Below, one piece after another: positions 44,419 to 52,449 of a stretch of 64,000 nucleotides of DNA. A model generated the notes under the pieces. It was not told the DNA's origin, did no database searches, and saw nothing but the letters and a program-made list of their open reading frames with translations. Position 1 is the first letter of the stretch; each line of letters starts with the position of its first letter. The stretch covers positions 35,787 to 99,786 of the forward strand of contig NZ_FZOF01000032.1 of the NCBI RefSeq assembly GCF_900188405.1, in the 5' to 3' direction. The position numbers and the translations under genes are program-made. Origin of the DNA: Actinacidiphila glaucinigra. Lineage in GTDB: Bacteria > Actinomycetota > Actinomycetes > Streptomycetales > Streptomycetaceae.

Positions 44419-44491
44419 TAGGGCTGATCGAAGGACGCCCGGGGCGGACGGCCCACCGGTGTTCGTCCCCGCCGCGACCTGGGAGCAGAGG

Positions 44492-44884
44492 GTGACCTAC
44501 GTCATCGCGCAGCCCTGTATCGACGTCAAGGACCGGGCCTGCGTCGCCGAATGCCCGGTGGACTGCATCTACGAGGGCGGCCGGACGCTCTACATCAACC
44601 CCGTCGAATGCGTGGACTGCCGGGCCTGCGAGCCCGTGTGCCCGGTCGAGGCGATCTTCCACGAGGACGACCTTCCGCAGGGGTGGGCGCGGTACAAGGA
44701 CGTCAACGCCGAGTACTTCGAGTCCGTTTCGCCCTCCGGCGGGCACGGCAGACCGCTGGTCGGAGACGGGGACCACCCCTATGTGGCGGAGCTGCCGCCG
44801 CAGGGGTCCCGGAAGAAGGACATCGCCGTCTTCGCCATCGGCAAGGAGGAGGCCGAGGAAGCCGACCTCTGGTTCCCGTTGTGA
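44492..44884 (+). CDS. fdxA: 7Fe (3Fe-4S/4Fe-4S) ferredoxin, FdxA type
   Basis: A 130-residue ferredoxin. Cys9, Cys17, Cys21 and Cys50 match the [3Fe-4S] set (with Cys25 extra), and Cys40, Cys43, Cys46 and Cys-Pro after it the [4Fe-4S] set; the CVAECPVDCIYEG block is characteristic of mycobacterial/streptomycete FdxA. It is 15-20 residues longer than usual because of a C-terminal tail ending KEEAEEADLWFPL. The divergent reductase is the likely electron donor. The gene continues into a GNAT gene after 49 bases. Confidence 0.9.
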   Translation: MTYVIAQPCIDVKDRACVAECPVDCIYEGGRTLYINPVECVDCRACEPVCPVEAIFHEDDLPQGWARYKDVNAEYFESVSPSGGHGRPLVGDGDHPYVAELPPQGSRKKDIAVFAIGKEEAEEADLWFPL

Positions 44885-44933
44885 CGGTCCGGGGGGACAT
44901 GGGCACGGGCGTGGAGGCGGACGAGGCCCGGTG

Positions 44934-45470
44934 GTGAACCCCTTCGCGCGTACCCGGCCGCGGAGCGGACGGCCCGCGAGGCACGGGCCCCGCCTCGTGG
45001 AACTCGGCCCCCAGGACCTCGAACTCGCCGTGGCCATGCACCTGCGGTGCTCGCCCGGCACGCTGTGGAGCCGCTACCACCGGGCGATGGGTGATCCCCG
45101 GTCCTATCTGCGCACCCTGCTGGCCAGACCGGGAGCCGTGCACCTGGGCGTCCAGCAGCCGGCCGGGGACCTCGTGGCCGTGGGGCACCTGATGCCGGAC
45201 CGCGGTAACGCGGAGGCGGCGCTGCTCGTCGAGGACGCGTGGCAGAACAGCGGGCTCGGCAGCCGGCTCCTGCGCCATCTCGGGCACCGTGCGGTCGGCG
45301 CCGGATGGAAGGAGGTCTACGGGCTCGTCCTGCCCGGTGACGCGAAGATCTCCGCCATCCTGTCCCACACCTCCGTCCCGGTGCACACCGTGTACGAGGA
45401 GGGCGTGACGACCCTCTGGGCGAAGACCGCCGACATCGAGGCCGAGGACGTCCCCGCCGACGTGTGGTGA
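44934..45470 (+). CDS. GNAT acetyltransferase, Pat-like domain
   Basis: A 178-residue single-domain GNAT. The acetyl-CoA loop is in LLVEDAWQNSGLGSRLLRHLGHRA, and the N-terminal DLELAVAMHLRCSPGTLWSRYHRAM resembles the region found in protein acetyltransferases of the PatZ type. It may acetylate lysines of metabolic enzymes. GTG 44934 has GAGG seven bases upstream. It is downstream of the ferredoxin gene, so it falls under the same ECF41-type promoter. Confidence 0.78.
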   Translation: MNPFARTRPRSGRPARHGPRLVELGPQDLELAVAMHLRCSPGTLWSRYHRAMGDPRSYLRTLLARPGAVHLGVQQPAGDLVAVGHLMPDRGNAEAALLVEDAWQNSGLGSRLLRHLGHRAVGAGWKEVYGLVLPGDAKISAILSHTSVPVHTVYEEGVTTLWAKTADIEAEDVPADVW

Positions 45471-45495
45471 CGGGCGGGGTCAGCGGACGTGCCGC

Positions 45496-45523
45496 TGTCA
45501 CAGATTCGGACGCTGCGCGGTCT
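45496..45523 (+). promoter_or_regulatory. ECF41-type promoter for large PP2C gene
   Basis: TGTCACA (45496-45502), 15 bases, CGGTCT (45518-45523), 108 bases ahead of ATG 45631. Confidence 0.8.
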
Positions 45524-45534
45524 GACCCCCGGAA

Positions 45535-45559
45535 GGCGCAAATCGGGCATTTGCCCGCC
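45535..45559 (+). other. Leader hairpin
   Basis: GCAAAT (45538-45543) pairs with ATTTGC (45549-45554), flanked by GGC and GCC. It lies just after the predicted start of transcription of the PP2C leader and could stabilise or attenuate the mRNA. Confidence 0.45.
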
Positions 45560-45573
45560 TGTTCGGCCTGCCT

Positions 45574-45629
45574 GGGGACAAGACCCCGAGGACAAGACCC
45601 TGAGGAAGAGACCGCGAGGACAAGACTTC
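45574..45629 (+). repeat. Four tandem 14-base repeats with ribosome-site cores
   Basis: Four back-to-back 14-mers at 45574, 45588, 45602 and 45616 follow the pattern G[A/G]GGACAAGACCCY with a few changes. Three carry GAGGA (at 45588, 45602 and 45616), a ribosome-site core. They end one base before the ATG at 45631. Confidence 0.8.
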
Positions 45630-45630
45630 G

Positions 45631-48084
45631 ATGACCTGCACAGATGTGGTGACGCTTGGTAACCGCGTGAACGCTCCCGGGATATCCGACTCGGCGTTCG
45701 CGATCTTCGACGAGCGGGGGACGGTGGTCGCATGGACGACGGCCGCCGAGCGTCTGGTCGGATACGCCGCCGGTGACGTGGTCGGCCTGTCCGCCGCACT
45801 TGTGCTGCCGTCCTTCGGGGACGCTCCCTCGATGTCGGACTTCACCCGGCAGCGGCTCGCCGAGGACGGCTGGCCGGGCACTGCGGCGGTGACCCACCGG
45901 GACGGGCGGGTCATCGACGTCAGCCTGCGGATCACGATGCTGCGGGGCCTGAACGGGGCGACGCGCTGGCTCGCGTCCCTGACCGACGCCGGCGCCCTCT
46001 CCGGGGACGCGACGAGCCGATCCGTGTGGGGGCCGCTCCTCGCCCGCGCGCCCATCGGGGTCGTCATCCGCGACCCGCAACTGCGCTGCGTCTTCGCCAA
46101 CGACGTGATGGCGGAGCACGACGGGATCTCGTGCGGCCGGCGACTCGGACGACGGTTCGTCGACGTACTGGCCGGCCCCAAGGCCGGCGCGCTCGAGACG
46201 GTGATGCGGCAGGTGCTCGAGAGCGGCACCACCAAGGTGCACGAGTACCGGACCTGGCTGCCGGTGAGCAAGGGCCGGGAGCATCCGTTCGCCGCGTCGT
46301 TCCACTGCCTCCAGGGCGCCGACGGCGAATCGCTCGGGGTCTGCGTCATCAGCGCCGACGTCGTCGAGAGCCGGCTGGCCCGCGAGCGCCTCGCCGCCGT
46401 CGGCGAGGCCAGCGCGCGCCTCGGCAGCACCCTGGACGTGATGCAGACCAGCCAGGAACTCGCCGACCTCGCCGTGCCGCTGCTCGCGGACTACGTCGCC
46501 GTGGACCTGGAGCAGTCCGTGCCGTTCAGCGAGGGTCCTCCGGCGCGCATCGACCCGGCGGGCGGGCGCCTCCCCGCGCTGCGGCGAGCCGGTCTGGCCT
46601 CGATCCACCCGGGGGCGCCGGAATCCGCCTGGGTGCGCGGCGAGCCGGTCACCGTGCCGCCCCGCTCGCCCTTCGCGTCCGTGCTGCGTACGGGCAGGTC
46701 CCACCTGGAGCCGATCCTGGACACCGCTCCGGGGATCTGGTTCGACGAGGACCCGGCCCTGGCCGCACGGATCCGCACGAACGGCGTCCATTCGCTGATG
46801 GTCGTCCCGATCCGCGCCCGGCGCGCGCTGCTGGGCGTCGTCCTGTTCATCCGCACCGTCGACCCGGAGCCGTTCCAGGAGGTCGACCTCCTGCTGGCCG
46901 AGGAACTCGTCAGGCGCGCCGCGGTGGCACTGGACAACGCACGCCAGTACGCACGCGAGCACACCGCGGCCCTCACCCTGCAACGCAACCTGCTCCCGCG
47001 CCGGTTGAAGGGCGGCACGGCCGTCGAGGCGGCCTCGCGCTACCTGCCGGCCGACATGGACCACGGGGTCGGCGGCGACTGGTTCGACGTCATCCCGCTG
47101 TCCGGCGCCCGGGTCGCCCTCGTCGTCGGTGACGTGGTCGGCCACGGTCTCCACGCCGCGGCCACCATGGGCACCCTCCGCGCCGCCGTCCGCACGCTGG
47201 CCGACATGGAACTGCCCCCCGCCGAACTGCTGCACCGGCTCGACGACACCGTCCAGCGACTCGTCGAGGAGGACACCGACCCCGCGGACCAGACGCCCGC
47301 CGTCGTGGGCGCCACCTGCCTGTACGCCGTCTACGACCCGGCCACCCGCGTGTGCGTCATGGCCCGCGCCGGGCATCCCCCGCCCGCGATCGTCGACCGC
47401 GAGGGAGGGGTCACCTTCCCCGACCTGCCCACCGGGGCGCCCCTGGGCATCGGCCTCGGGGACCCCTTCGAGGCGGTGGAACTGGAACTGCCCGAGGGCA
47501 GCCTGATCGCCCTCTACACCGATGGCCTGATCGAGAGCCGCGACGGCGACATCGAGGAAGGGATGCACCGCCTGGGTACCGCCCTCGCGGAACCGGACCG
47601 CTCCCTGGAGGAGCTCTGCACCCTCGCGACGGCGAGCCTCCCGGCGCAGGCACCCTCGGACGACGTCACCCTGCTCCTGGTCAGGACCCTGTCGCTCGGC
47701 GCGGCCCAGGTCGCCTCCTGGACGCTGCCCTGCGACGAGAGCGCCGTCCGCCACGCCCGGCGACTGGCCGCCGCCCAGCTCACCGACTGGGGGCTGGACG
47801 GGATCGAGCACTCCGCGAAACTGCTCGTCAGCGAGCTGGTCACCAACGCCGTCCGCCACGGCGCCGGCCCGATCGGCCTGCGACTGATCCGGCATCAGGC
47901 CCTGACCTGCGAAGTGTTCGACACCGACGTCTGCGTTCCGCGCCTGCGCAGCGCGCGCACCATGGACGAGAACGGCCGCGGCCTCTTCCTGGTCGGCCAG
48001 CTCTCCCGGCGCTGGGGGTCACGCTCGGCGGCCGGCGGCAAGGTCGTCTGGGCCGAACTGGACCTGGCCTCCGCACGCGCGTAG
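45631..48084 (+). CDS. PAS-PAS-GAF-PP2C-HATPase regulatory phosphatase
   Basis: An 817-residue modular regulator: PAS (about 15-130), PAS (about 130-255), GAF (about 265-450), SpoIIE PP2C (about 455-690; GGDWFDVI, GDVVGHG, RAGHPPPAI, YTDGLIES, SDDVTLLLV), then an RsbW-like ATPase (about 695-815; ELVTNAVRHG, GRGLFLVGQLSRRWG). It joins phosphatase and anti-sigma-type kinase activities acting on STAS antagonists. An ECF41-type promoter and an unusual repeat-bearing leader precede it, so it links the ECF41 regulon with partner switching. Confidence 0.92.
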   Translation: MTCTDVVTLGNRVNAPGISDSAFAIFDERGTVVAWTTAAERLVGYAAGDVVGLSAALVLPSFGDAPSMSDFTRQRLAEDGWPGTAAVTHRDGRVIDVSLRITMLRGLNGATRWLASLTDAGALSGDATSRSVWGPLLARAPIGVVIRDPQLRCVFANDVMAEHDGISCGRRLGRRFVDVLAGPKAGALETVMRQVLESGTTKVHEYRTWLPVSKGREHPFAASFHCLQGADGESLGVCVISADVVESRLARERLAAVGEASARLGSTLDVMQTSQELADLAVPLLADYVAVDLEQSVPFSEGPPARIDPAGGRLPALRRAGLASIHPGAPESAWVRGEPVTVPPRSPFASVLRTGRSHLEPILDTAPGIWFDEDPALAARIRTNGVHSLMVVPIRARRALLGVVLFIRTVDPEPFQEVDLLLAEELVRRAAVALDNARQYAREHTAALTLQRNLLPRRLKGGTAVEAASRYLPADMDHGVGGDWFDVIPLSGARVALVVGDVVGHGLHAAATMGTLRAAVRTLADMELPPAELLHRLDDTVQRLVEEDTDPADQTPAVVGATCLYAVYDPATRVCVMARAGHPPPAIVDREGGVTFPDLPTGAPLGIGLGDPFEAVELELPEGSLIALYTDGLIESRDGDIEEGMHRLGTALAEPDRSLEELCTLATASLPAQAPSDDVTLLLVRTLSLGAAQVASWTLPCDESAVRHARRLAAAQLTDWGLDGIEHSAKLLVSELVTNAVRHGAGPIGLRLIRHQALTCEVFDTDVCVPRLRSARTMDENGRGLFLVGQLSRRWGSRSAAGGKVVWAELDLASARA

Positions 48085-48205
48085 CCACGGCCGCCCCACG
48101 GCAACGACCGGGCGGCGAACACTGCCGGGGCCTGGAAGTGATCTCTGCGGCGCGGGACGGCGAGAATCCGGGCACCGACAGCTCGAACCCGGAGGGGACA
48201 CACCC

Positions 48206-48802
48206 ATGAGGCTCACCCGCGTTGCCCTGCTCGTCGCGGCCACCGCACTCAGCCCGGCGCTGCTCCTGGCCACCCCGGCGTCCGCCGGCGCCCTGCCGGC
48301 CCCGGGCACCCCGGCGACGGCCGCGACGGCCGCGCCCGGAACGCCGATCGACGAGATGTCCGAGGACGACCTCCGCATCGCGATCCTGCGCATCCTCGCG
48401 GACGAGGACTCCGGCCGGGCCGTCGTCCGAGAGGCTAACGAGGCCCTCGACGGCACCGTCGGCGACATGCGCGCCTTCCTGGAGACGGGTTTCCGTCTGG
48501 CGCGGGCGGAGGACGACCGCGTCGCGGTCTTCCGCATCCTGGCCGACAAGGACAGCGGCAAGGCCGTGGTCCGTGAGGCGACGCGGGCTCTGGAGGCGGA
48601 CACCCCCGAGGCGCTGCGCGCCTTCCTGGAGACGGGTTTCCGTCTGGCGCGGGCGGAGGACGACCGCGTCGCCGTCTTCCGCATCCTGGCCGACCCCACG
48701 ATCAGTGACGCGCTGCGCGCCGCCGCCGAGGCCGTCGTCGGCGGCACACCGGAGGAACTGCGGTACTTCCTGGAGACCGGGCAGTACGAGGTGGAGGGCT
48801 GA
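48206..48802 (+). CDS. Secreted ALF-repeat protein
   Basis: A 198-residue protein with an N-terminal signal peptide (hydrophobic 6-24, cleavage near ASA-GAL). The rest is three helical repeats of about 49 residues with cores such as LRIAILRILADEDSGRAVVREANEAL and MRAFLETGFRLARAEDDRVAVFRILAD, the ALF repeat (short repeat of unknown function) of Streptomyces secreted proteins. Two repeats are almost identical in DNA, which indicates recent internal duplication. Role outside the cell unknown. Confidence 0.82.
   Translation: MRLTRVALLVAATALSPALLLATPASAGALPAPGTPATAATAAPGTPIDEMSEDDLRIAILRILADEDSGRAVVREANEALDGTVGDMRAFLETGFRLARAEDDRVAVFRILADKDSGKAVVREATRALEADTPEALRAFLETGFRLARAEDDRVAVFRILADPTISDALRAAAEAVVGGTPEELRYFLETGQYEVEG
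48468..48694 (+). repeat. Near-identical direct repeat within the ALF gene
   Basis: An 80-base unit at 48468-48547 recurs at 48615-48694 with one difference (offset 147 bases, 49 codons), keeping the reading frame. Confidence 0.85.
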
Positions 48803-48808
48803 GGAGGA

Positions 48809-48837
48809 GGCCGCCGGGCGGACACGGCCCGGCGGCC
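48809..48837 (+). terminator. Hairpin terminator
   Basis: An 11-bp stem (48809-48819 with 48827-48837) and 7-base loop directly after the ALF gene. Confidence 0.75.
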
Positions 48838-48885
48838 GGCTTCCGTCGTACGCTGAACCCCGCGCACGAGGGAGAGGAGGCCGAG

Positions 48886-49566
48886 GTGGCCGGAACGACG
48901 GTGGCAGAGGTGACGGCCGAGCTGGCCGCGCTCGAGGACCCCAAGGCGCGCGCGGTGAACGAGAGGCACGGCGACGACCACGGCGTGAACCTCGGCAAGC
49001 TGCGCGCGATCGCGAAGCGGCTGAAGACGCAGCAGGACCTCGCGGTCCGGCTCTGGGAGACCGACGACACCGCGGCCAGGCTGCTGGCTGTCCTGATCTG
49101 CCGCCCGAAGGCGTTCGGACGGCACGAGCTGGACGCCATGCTCCGCGAGGCGCGCGCACCCAAGGTGCACGACTGGCTCGTGAACTACGTGGTGAAGAAG
49201 AACCCGCACTCCGAGGAACTGCGCGTGGCCTGGCTCGCGGATTCCGATCCGGTCGTGGCGAGCGCGGGCTGGGCGCTGACCACCGAACGCGTGGCGAAGA
49301 ACCCCGACGGCCTCGACCTCGCGGGACTGCTCGACGTCGTCGAGGCGGAGATGAAGGACGCCCCGCAGCGCCTGCAGTGGGCGATGAACCACTGCCTGGC
49401 CCAGATCGGGATCGAGCACGACGGACTCCGCACCCGTGCCGTCGGTATCGGCGAGCGCCTGGAGGTGCTGAAGGACTACCCGACCTCTCCCGGCTGCACG
49501 TCCCCGTTCGCGCCCGTCTGGATCGCCGAGATGGTGCGCCGGAAGGACGCCGCGAAGACGGCCTGA
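48886..49566 (+). CDS. AlkD-like DNA alkylation repair protein
   Basis: A 226-residue all-helical HEAT-like protein of the AlkD/AlkC superfamily, which binds alkylated DNA and removes N3- or N7-alkyl purines. Recognisable stretches are NLGKLRAIAKRLK, LAVRLWETDDTAARLLAVLICRP and VHDWLVNYVVKKNPHSEELRVAWLADSD. The conserved Trp and Asp of the AlkD active site lie in this last block, although exact residues cannot be confirmed by eye. GTG 48886 has GAGGAGG upstream. It converges on the response-regulator gene. Confidence 0.82.
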   Translation: MAGTTVAEVTAELAALEDPKARAVNERHGDDHGVNLGKLRAIAKRLKTQQDLAVRLWETDDTAARLLAVLICRPKAFGRHELDAMLREARAPKVHDWLVNYVVKKNPHSEELRVAWLADSDPVVASAGWALTTERVAKNPDGLDLAGLLDVVEAEMKDAPQRLQWAMNHCLAQIGIEHDGLRTRAVGIGERLEVLKDYPTSPGCTSPFAPVWIAEMVRRKDAAKTA

Positions 49567-49576
49567 ACGACAGCGC

Positions 49577-50236
49577 TCAGGCCCGCAGGTAGGCGAGGAC
49601 GGCCAGGACGCGCCGGTGGGTCTCCTCGGCCGGAGGCAGGTCGAGCTTGGTGAGGATGCTGCCGATGTGCTTGCCCACGGCCGCCTCGGAGACGACCAGC
49701 GCACGGGCGATCGAGCCGTTCGACCGCCCCTCGGCGACCAGGGCGAGCACCTCCCGCTCGCGCGGGGTGAGCCGCTCCAGCGGATCGCGGCGGCGGCGCA
49801 GCAACTGCCGTACGACCTCGGGGTCGACGACCGTGCCGCCGGCCGCGACCTCGCACAGCGCCTCGACGAACTCCTCGACCTGCCCGACCCGGTCCTTCAG
49901 CAGATACCCGAGGCCCGTCCCGTCGCCGGAGTCCAGCAGTTCGCCCGCGTAGGAGCGCTGCACGTACTGGCTGAGGACGAGGACGGGCAGGTTGGGCCGC
50001 TCCCGCCGCAGCCGTACCGCCGCCCGCAGGCCCTCGTCCTGGAAGCCGGGCGGCATGCGGACGTCCGTCACCACCACGTCGGGGGAGTGCTCGCCGACGG
50101 CCGCGACCAGCGCCTCGGCGTCACCCACGGCGGCCACGACCCGGTGCCCGCAGCGGCCGAGCAGCCCCGTCAGGCCCTCCCGCAGCAGCACGCTGTCCTC
50201 GGCCAGCACTACGCGGAGCGCTCGGTCGACTCGCAA
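49577..50236 (-). CDS. LuxR-type response regulator (NarL/FixJ)
   Basis: A 219-residue two-component regulator: receiver domain with acidic pocket (LAEDSVLL), phosphoacceptor Asp58 (VVVTDVRMP) and Lys in YLLKDR, then a LuxR helix-turn-helix (LTPREREVLALVAEGRSNGSIARALVVSEAAVGKHIGSIL). TTG 50236 is preferred: it has GGAG five bases upstream and preserves the first beta strand. It overlaps the end of the kinase gene by 28 bases, and is its cognate partner. Confidence 0.88.
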   Translation of the reverse strand: MRVDRALRVVLAEDSVLLREGLTGLLGRCGHRVVAAVGDAEALVAAVGEHSPDVVVTDVRMPPGFQDEGLRAAVRLRRERPNLPVLVLSQYVQRSYAGELLDSGDGTGLGYLLKDRVGQVEEFVEALCEVAAGGTVVDPEVVRQLLRRRRDPLERLTPREREVLALVAEGRSNGSIARALVVSEAAVGKHIGSILTKLDLPPAEETHRRVLAVLAYLRA

Positions 50237-51498
50237 GGGATCTCCACACGCAGCAGGGTCGGTCCGCCCGGGGGGCTGGACAGGGAGAGTCTGCCATCCA
50301 GCACGGACACCCGGTCGGCGAGCCCGGTCAGTCCGCTGCCCGCACCGGGATGGGCGCCGCCCCGGCCGTCGTCGCGGACCTGCAGGACGAGCCGCCCGTC
50401 CCGGTGCCCGCCGCTCACCCGCGCGCGGCCGGCGGCGCTGTGCCGGGCGACGTTGGCGAGGGCCTCGCGGACCACGAAGTACGCGGCGGCCTCGACGGCG
50501 CGGGGCAGCCGCCCTGGCAGTTCCAGGTCCACGTCGACGGGGACGGCCGAGCGGTCGGCGGCGTCGGCGACGGCCGCCCCCAGGCCGAAGTCGGCCAGGA
50601 CCCGGGGGTGGATGCCGTTGATGAGCTCGCGCAGTTCCTCCAGGGCCCTGCCCGCCTCCCGGTGGGCCTCGGCGAGCCGGTCGGCCAGCGGACCGGGCGG
50701 CGCGTCCAGCCGGGCCAGGCCCAGGGCCATCGACAGCGCGACGAGGCGTTGCTGCGCCCCGTCGTGGAGGTCTCGCTCGATCCTGCGCCGCTCCGCCTCG
50801 AAGGCGTCCACCAGGCGTACGCGGGAACGGGTCAGTTCGACGATCCGGGCGCCCTGGTCGCGGTCGCGCGGGGCGACGAGGAGCCGGGCGAGGCCGGCCC
50901 GAGTGCCCGCGGCGACGCCCAGCATATAGGCGCCGAGCGCGAGCAGCGCAAGCCCCAGGACAGCCGTGCCCCACGCCGCCGGCCAGGTGGTGACCGTCCA
51001 CTGCTTGAGCACCTTCGCCTCGTGCCCCTCCCCGACGGTGGCCATGAGCACCGGGACCGCGACCAGGGAGAGCGGCACCGCCAGCCCGAGGGTGACGACG
51101 AGGGCGTCCACCGGCCACAGCACACCCGCGAACAGCAGGGCGTGACCGAGCTCCCGCCAGGTCGCCCGTTCCCGCAGCCGGGTCGCCAGCCACGGCCACA
51201 AACCTCCCGCGGCGGGCGCCACATGGGCCCCCGGAGCGGGTTCGCGGTCGACCAGGCGCAGCCGGGCCCGCTCCAGCTGGGCGACGGGAAGGCCCGCGAG
51301 CGCGGTGAGGACGAGCAGCGGCAGGCCCACCAGGAGGACGGCGAGGGCGGCCCCGGCGGCCGCCGCGGTCACGATCCCCACAAGGGTGACGGCACCCGCG
51401 ACCACCCCGGTCAGCAGGTACGCCAGCGAACGCCACGGCCACGCGGACAGCAGGAAACCGGGTCCGGACATCGCCTGCCACACATTCCTGGGATGCAT
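50209..51498 (-). CDS. Sensor histidine kinase (HisKA_3/NarX type)
   Basis: A 429-residue membrane kinase. The N-terminal sensor has about four membrane helices (20-85 and 130-220) typical of the actinobacterial 'sensor domain' family. The phosphorylated His lies in RRIERDLHDGAQQRL, and the ATPase domain has ANVARHSAAGRARV and GAGSGLTGLADRVSVLDG. It probably phosphorylates the regulator encoded by the next gene and, by the divergent arrangement, controls the FtsX-type ABC transporter at 51712. ATG 51498 chosen; ATG 51471 also possible. Confidence 0.88.
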   Translation of the reverse strand: MHPRNVWQAMSGPGFLLSAWPWRSLAYLLTGVVAGAVTLVGIVTAAAAGAALAVLLVGLPLLVLTALAGLPVAQLERARLRLVDREPAPGAHVAPAAGGLWPWLATRLRERATWRELGHALLFAGVLWPVDALVVTLGLAVPLSLVAVPVLMATVGEGHEAKVLKQWTVTTWPAAWGTAVLGLALLALGAYMLGVAAGTRAGLARLLVAPRDRDQGARIVELTRSRVRLVDAFEAERRRIERDLHDGAQQRLVALSMALGLARLDAPPGPLADRLAEAHREAGRALEELRELINGIHPRVLADFGLGAAVADAADRSAVPVDVDLELPGRLPRAVEAAAYFVVREALANVARHSAAGRARVSGGHRDGRLVLQVRDDGRGGAHPGAGSGLTGLADRVSVLDGRLSLSSPPGGPTLLRVEIPCESTERSA

Positions 51499-51626
51499 GC
51501 GGATCACCGTAGGACCCGCGCGCGGGCCCGGACCATCCGCCCAGGGGGAGGACCGGGGGTATGCCTGGCCCCACCCCGTTTCTCGCCCCTGCCGCACTGC
51601 GCCGCGGCCACCCCGGGCGGTTTCGT

Positions 51627-51663
51627 GGAGTGCTCCGGGAGACACCGCCTCCCGGAGCACTCC
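51627..51663 (+). other. Strong hairpin in the ABC transporter leader
   Basis: A perfect 15-bp stem (51627-51641 with 51649-51663) and 7-base loop 48 bases before the ATG at 51712. It may be an attenuator in the leader or, as DNA, a binding site for the divergent response regulator. Confidence 0.55.
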
Positions 51664-51711
51664 GCCCCGAAGGGCGCGGGGGAGAACCGGCACCCGGCCC
51701 AGTGGGGACAG

Positions 51712-52449
51712 ATGAACGACGACGCCATCCGATTGCGCTCCGTCAGCAGGCGGCACGGCTCCGGCGACAGCGCCGTGACGGCCCTAGACGAGGTCTCCCT
51801 CGCCTTCCCCAAGGGCTCCTTCACCGCCGTCATGGGGCCCTCCGGCTCGGGCAAGTCGACCCTCCTGCAGTGCGCCGCGGGCCTGGACCGGCCCACGTCG
51901 GGGTCGGTCCTGCTCGGCGGCACCGACCTGACCGCGCTCGGCGAGACCCGGCTGACCCTGCTGCGCCGCGAGCGGATCGGCTTCGTCTTCCAGGCGTTCA
52001 ACCTGCTGCCGTCGCTGACCGCCGAGCAGAACGCCGCGCTGCCCCTGCGGCTGGCCGGCCGCAGGCCCTCCCGGGCCAGGGTGCGCGAAGTGCTCGAGCA
52101 GGTCGGCCTCGGCGACCGCGCCGGGCACCGCCCGTCGGAGCTGTCCGGCGGGCAGCAGCAACGCGTCGCCCTGGCCCGCGCGCTGATCACCCGTCCCGAG
52201 GTGCTGTTCGGCGACGAACCGACCGGCGCCCTGGACTCGCGGACCGGCCGTGAGGTGCTGACCCTGCTGCGGGGGATGGCCGACCGCGAGGGCCAGACCG
52301 TCGTGATGGTCACCCACGACCCGGTGGCCGCCTCCTACGCCGACCGTGTCGTGTTCCTCGTCGACGGCCGCGTCAACGGCGAGTTGGCCGCCGCGAGCGC
52401 CGACGCCATCGCCGCGCGCATGACCGGGCTGGAGGCCGTGCCGTGCTGA
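51712..52449 (+). CDS. ABC transporter ATP-binding protein (LolD/MacB type)
   Basis: A 245-residue ATPase with Walker A GPSGSGKST, Q-loop FVFQAFNLLPSLT, signature LSGGQQQRVALARAL, Walker B VLFGDEPTGALDSRTG and H-loop MVTHD. The wording of the Q-loop and Walker B regions is typical of the partners of FtsX-domain permeases that handle peptides or lipoproteins. It overlaps the permease gene by seven bases. It is probably induced by the divergent two-component system, as for antimicrobial-peptide resistance modules. Confidence 0.92.
   Translation: MNDDAIRLRSVSRRHGSGDSAVTALDEVSLAFPKGSFTAVMGPSGSGKSTLLQCAAGLDRPTSGSVLLGGTDLTALGETRLTLLRRERIGFVFQAFNLLPSLTAEQNAALPLRLAGRRPSRARVREVLEQVGLGDRAGHRPSELSGGQQQRVALARALITRPEVLFGDEPTGALDSRTGREVLTLLRGMADREGQTVVMVTHDPVAASYADRVVFLVDGRVNGELAAASADAIAARMTGLEAVPC

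Noticed and set aside
45574..45629. Tandem repeats as a possible CRISPR array
   Set aside because: Units are only 14 bases and directly adjoining, with no spacers and no cas genes in the window. The same holds for 62735-62782.
44779..47895. Very long minus-strand open frame opposite the PP2C gene
   Set aside because: Mirror of a strong plus-strand gene; composition is Gly/Ala/Arg/Val-rich without domains, an effect of very high GC.
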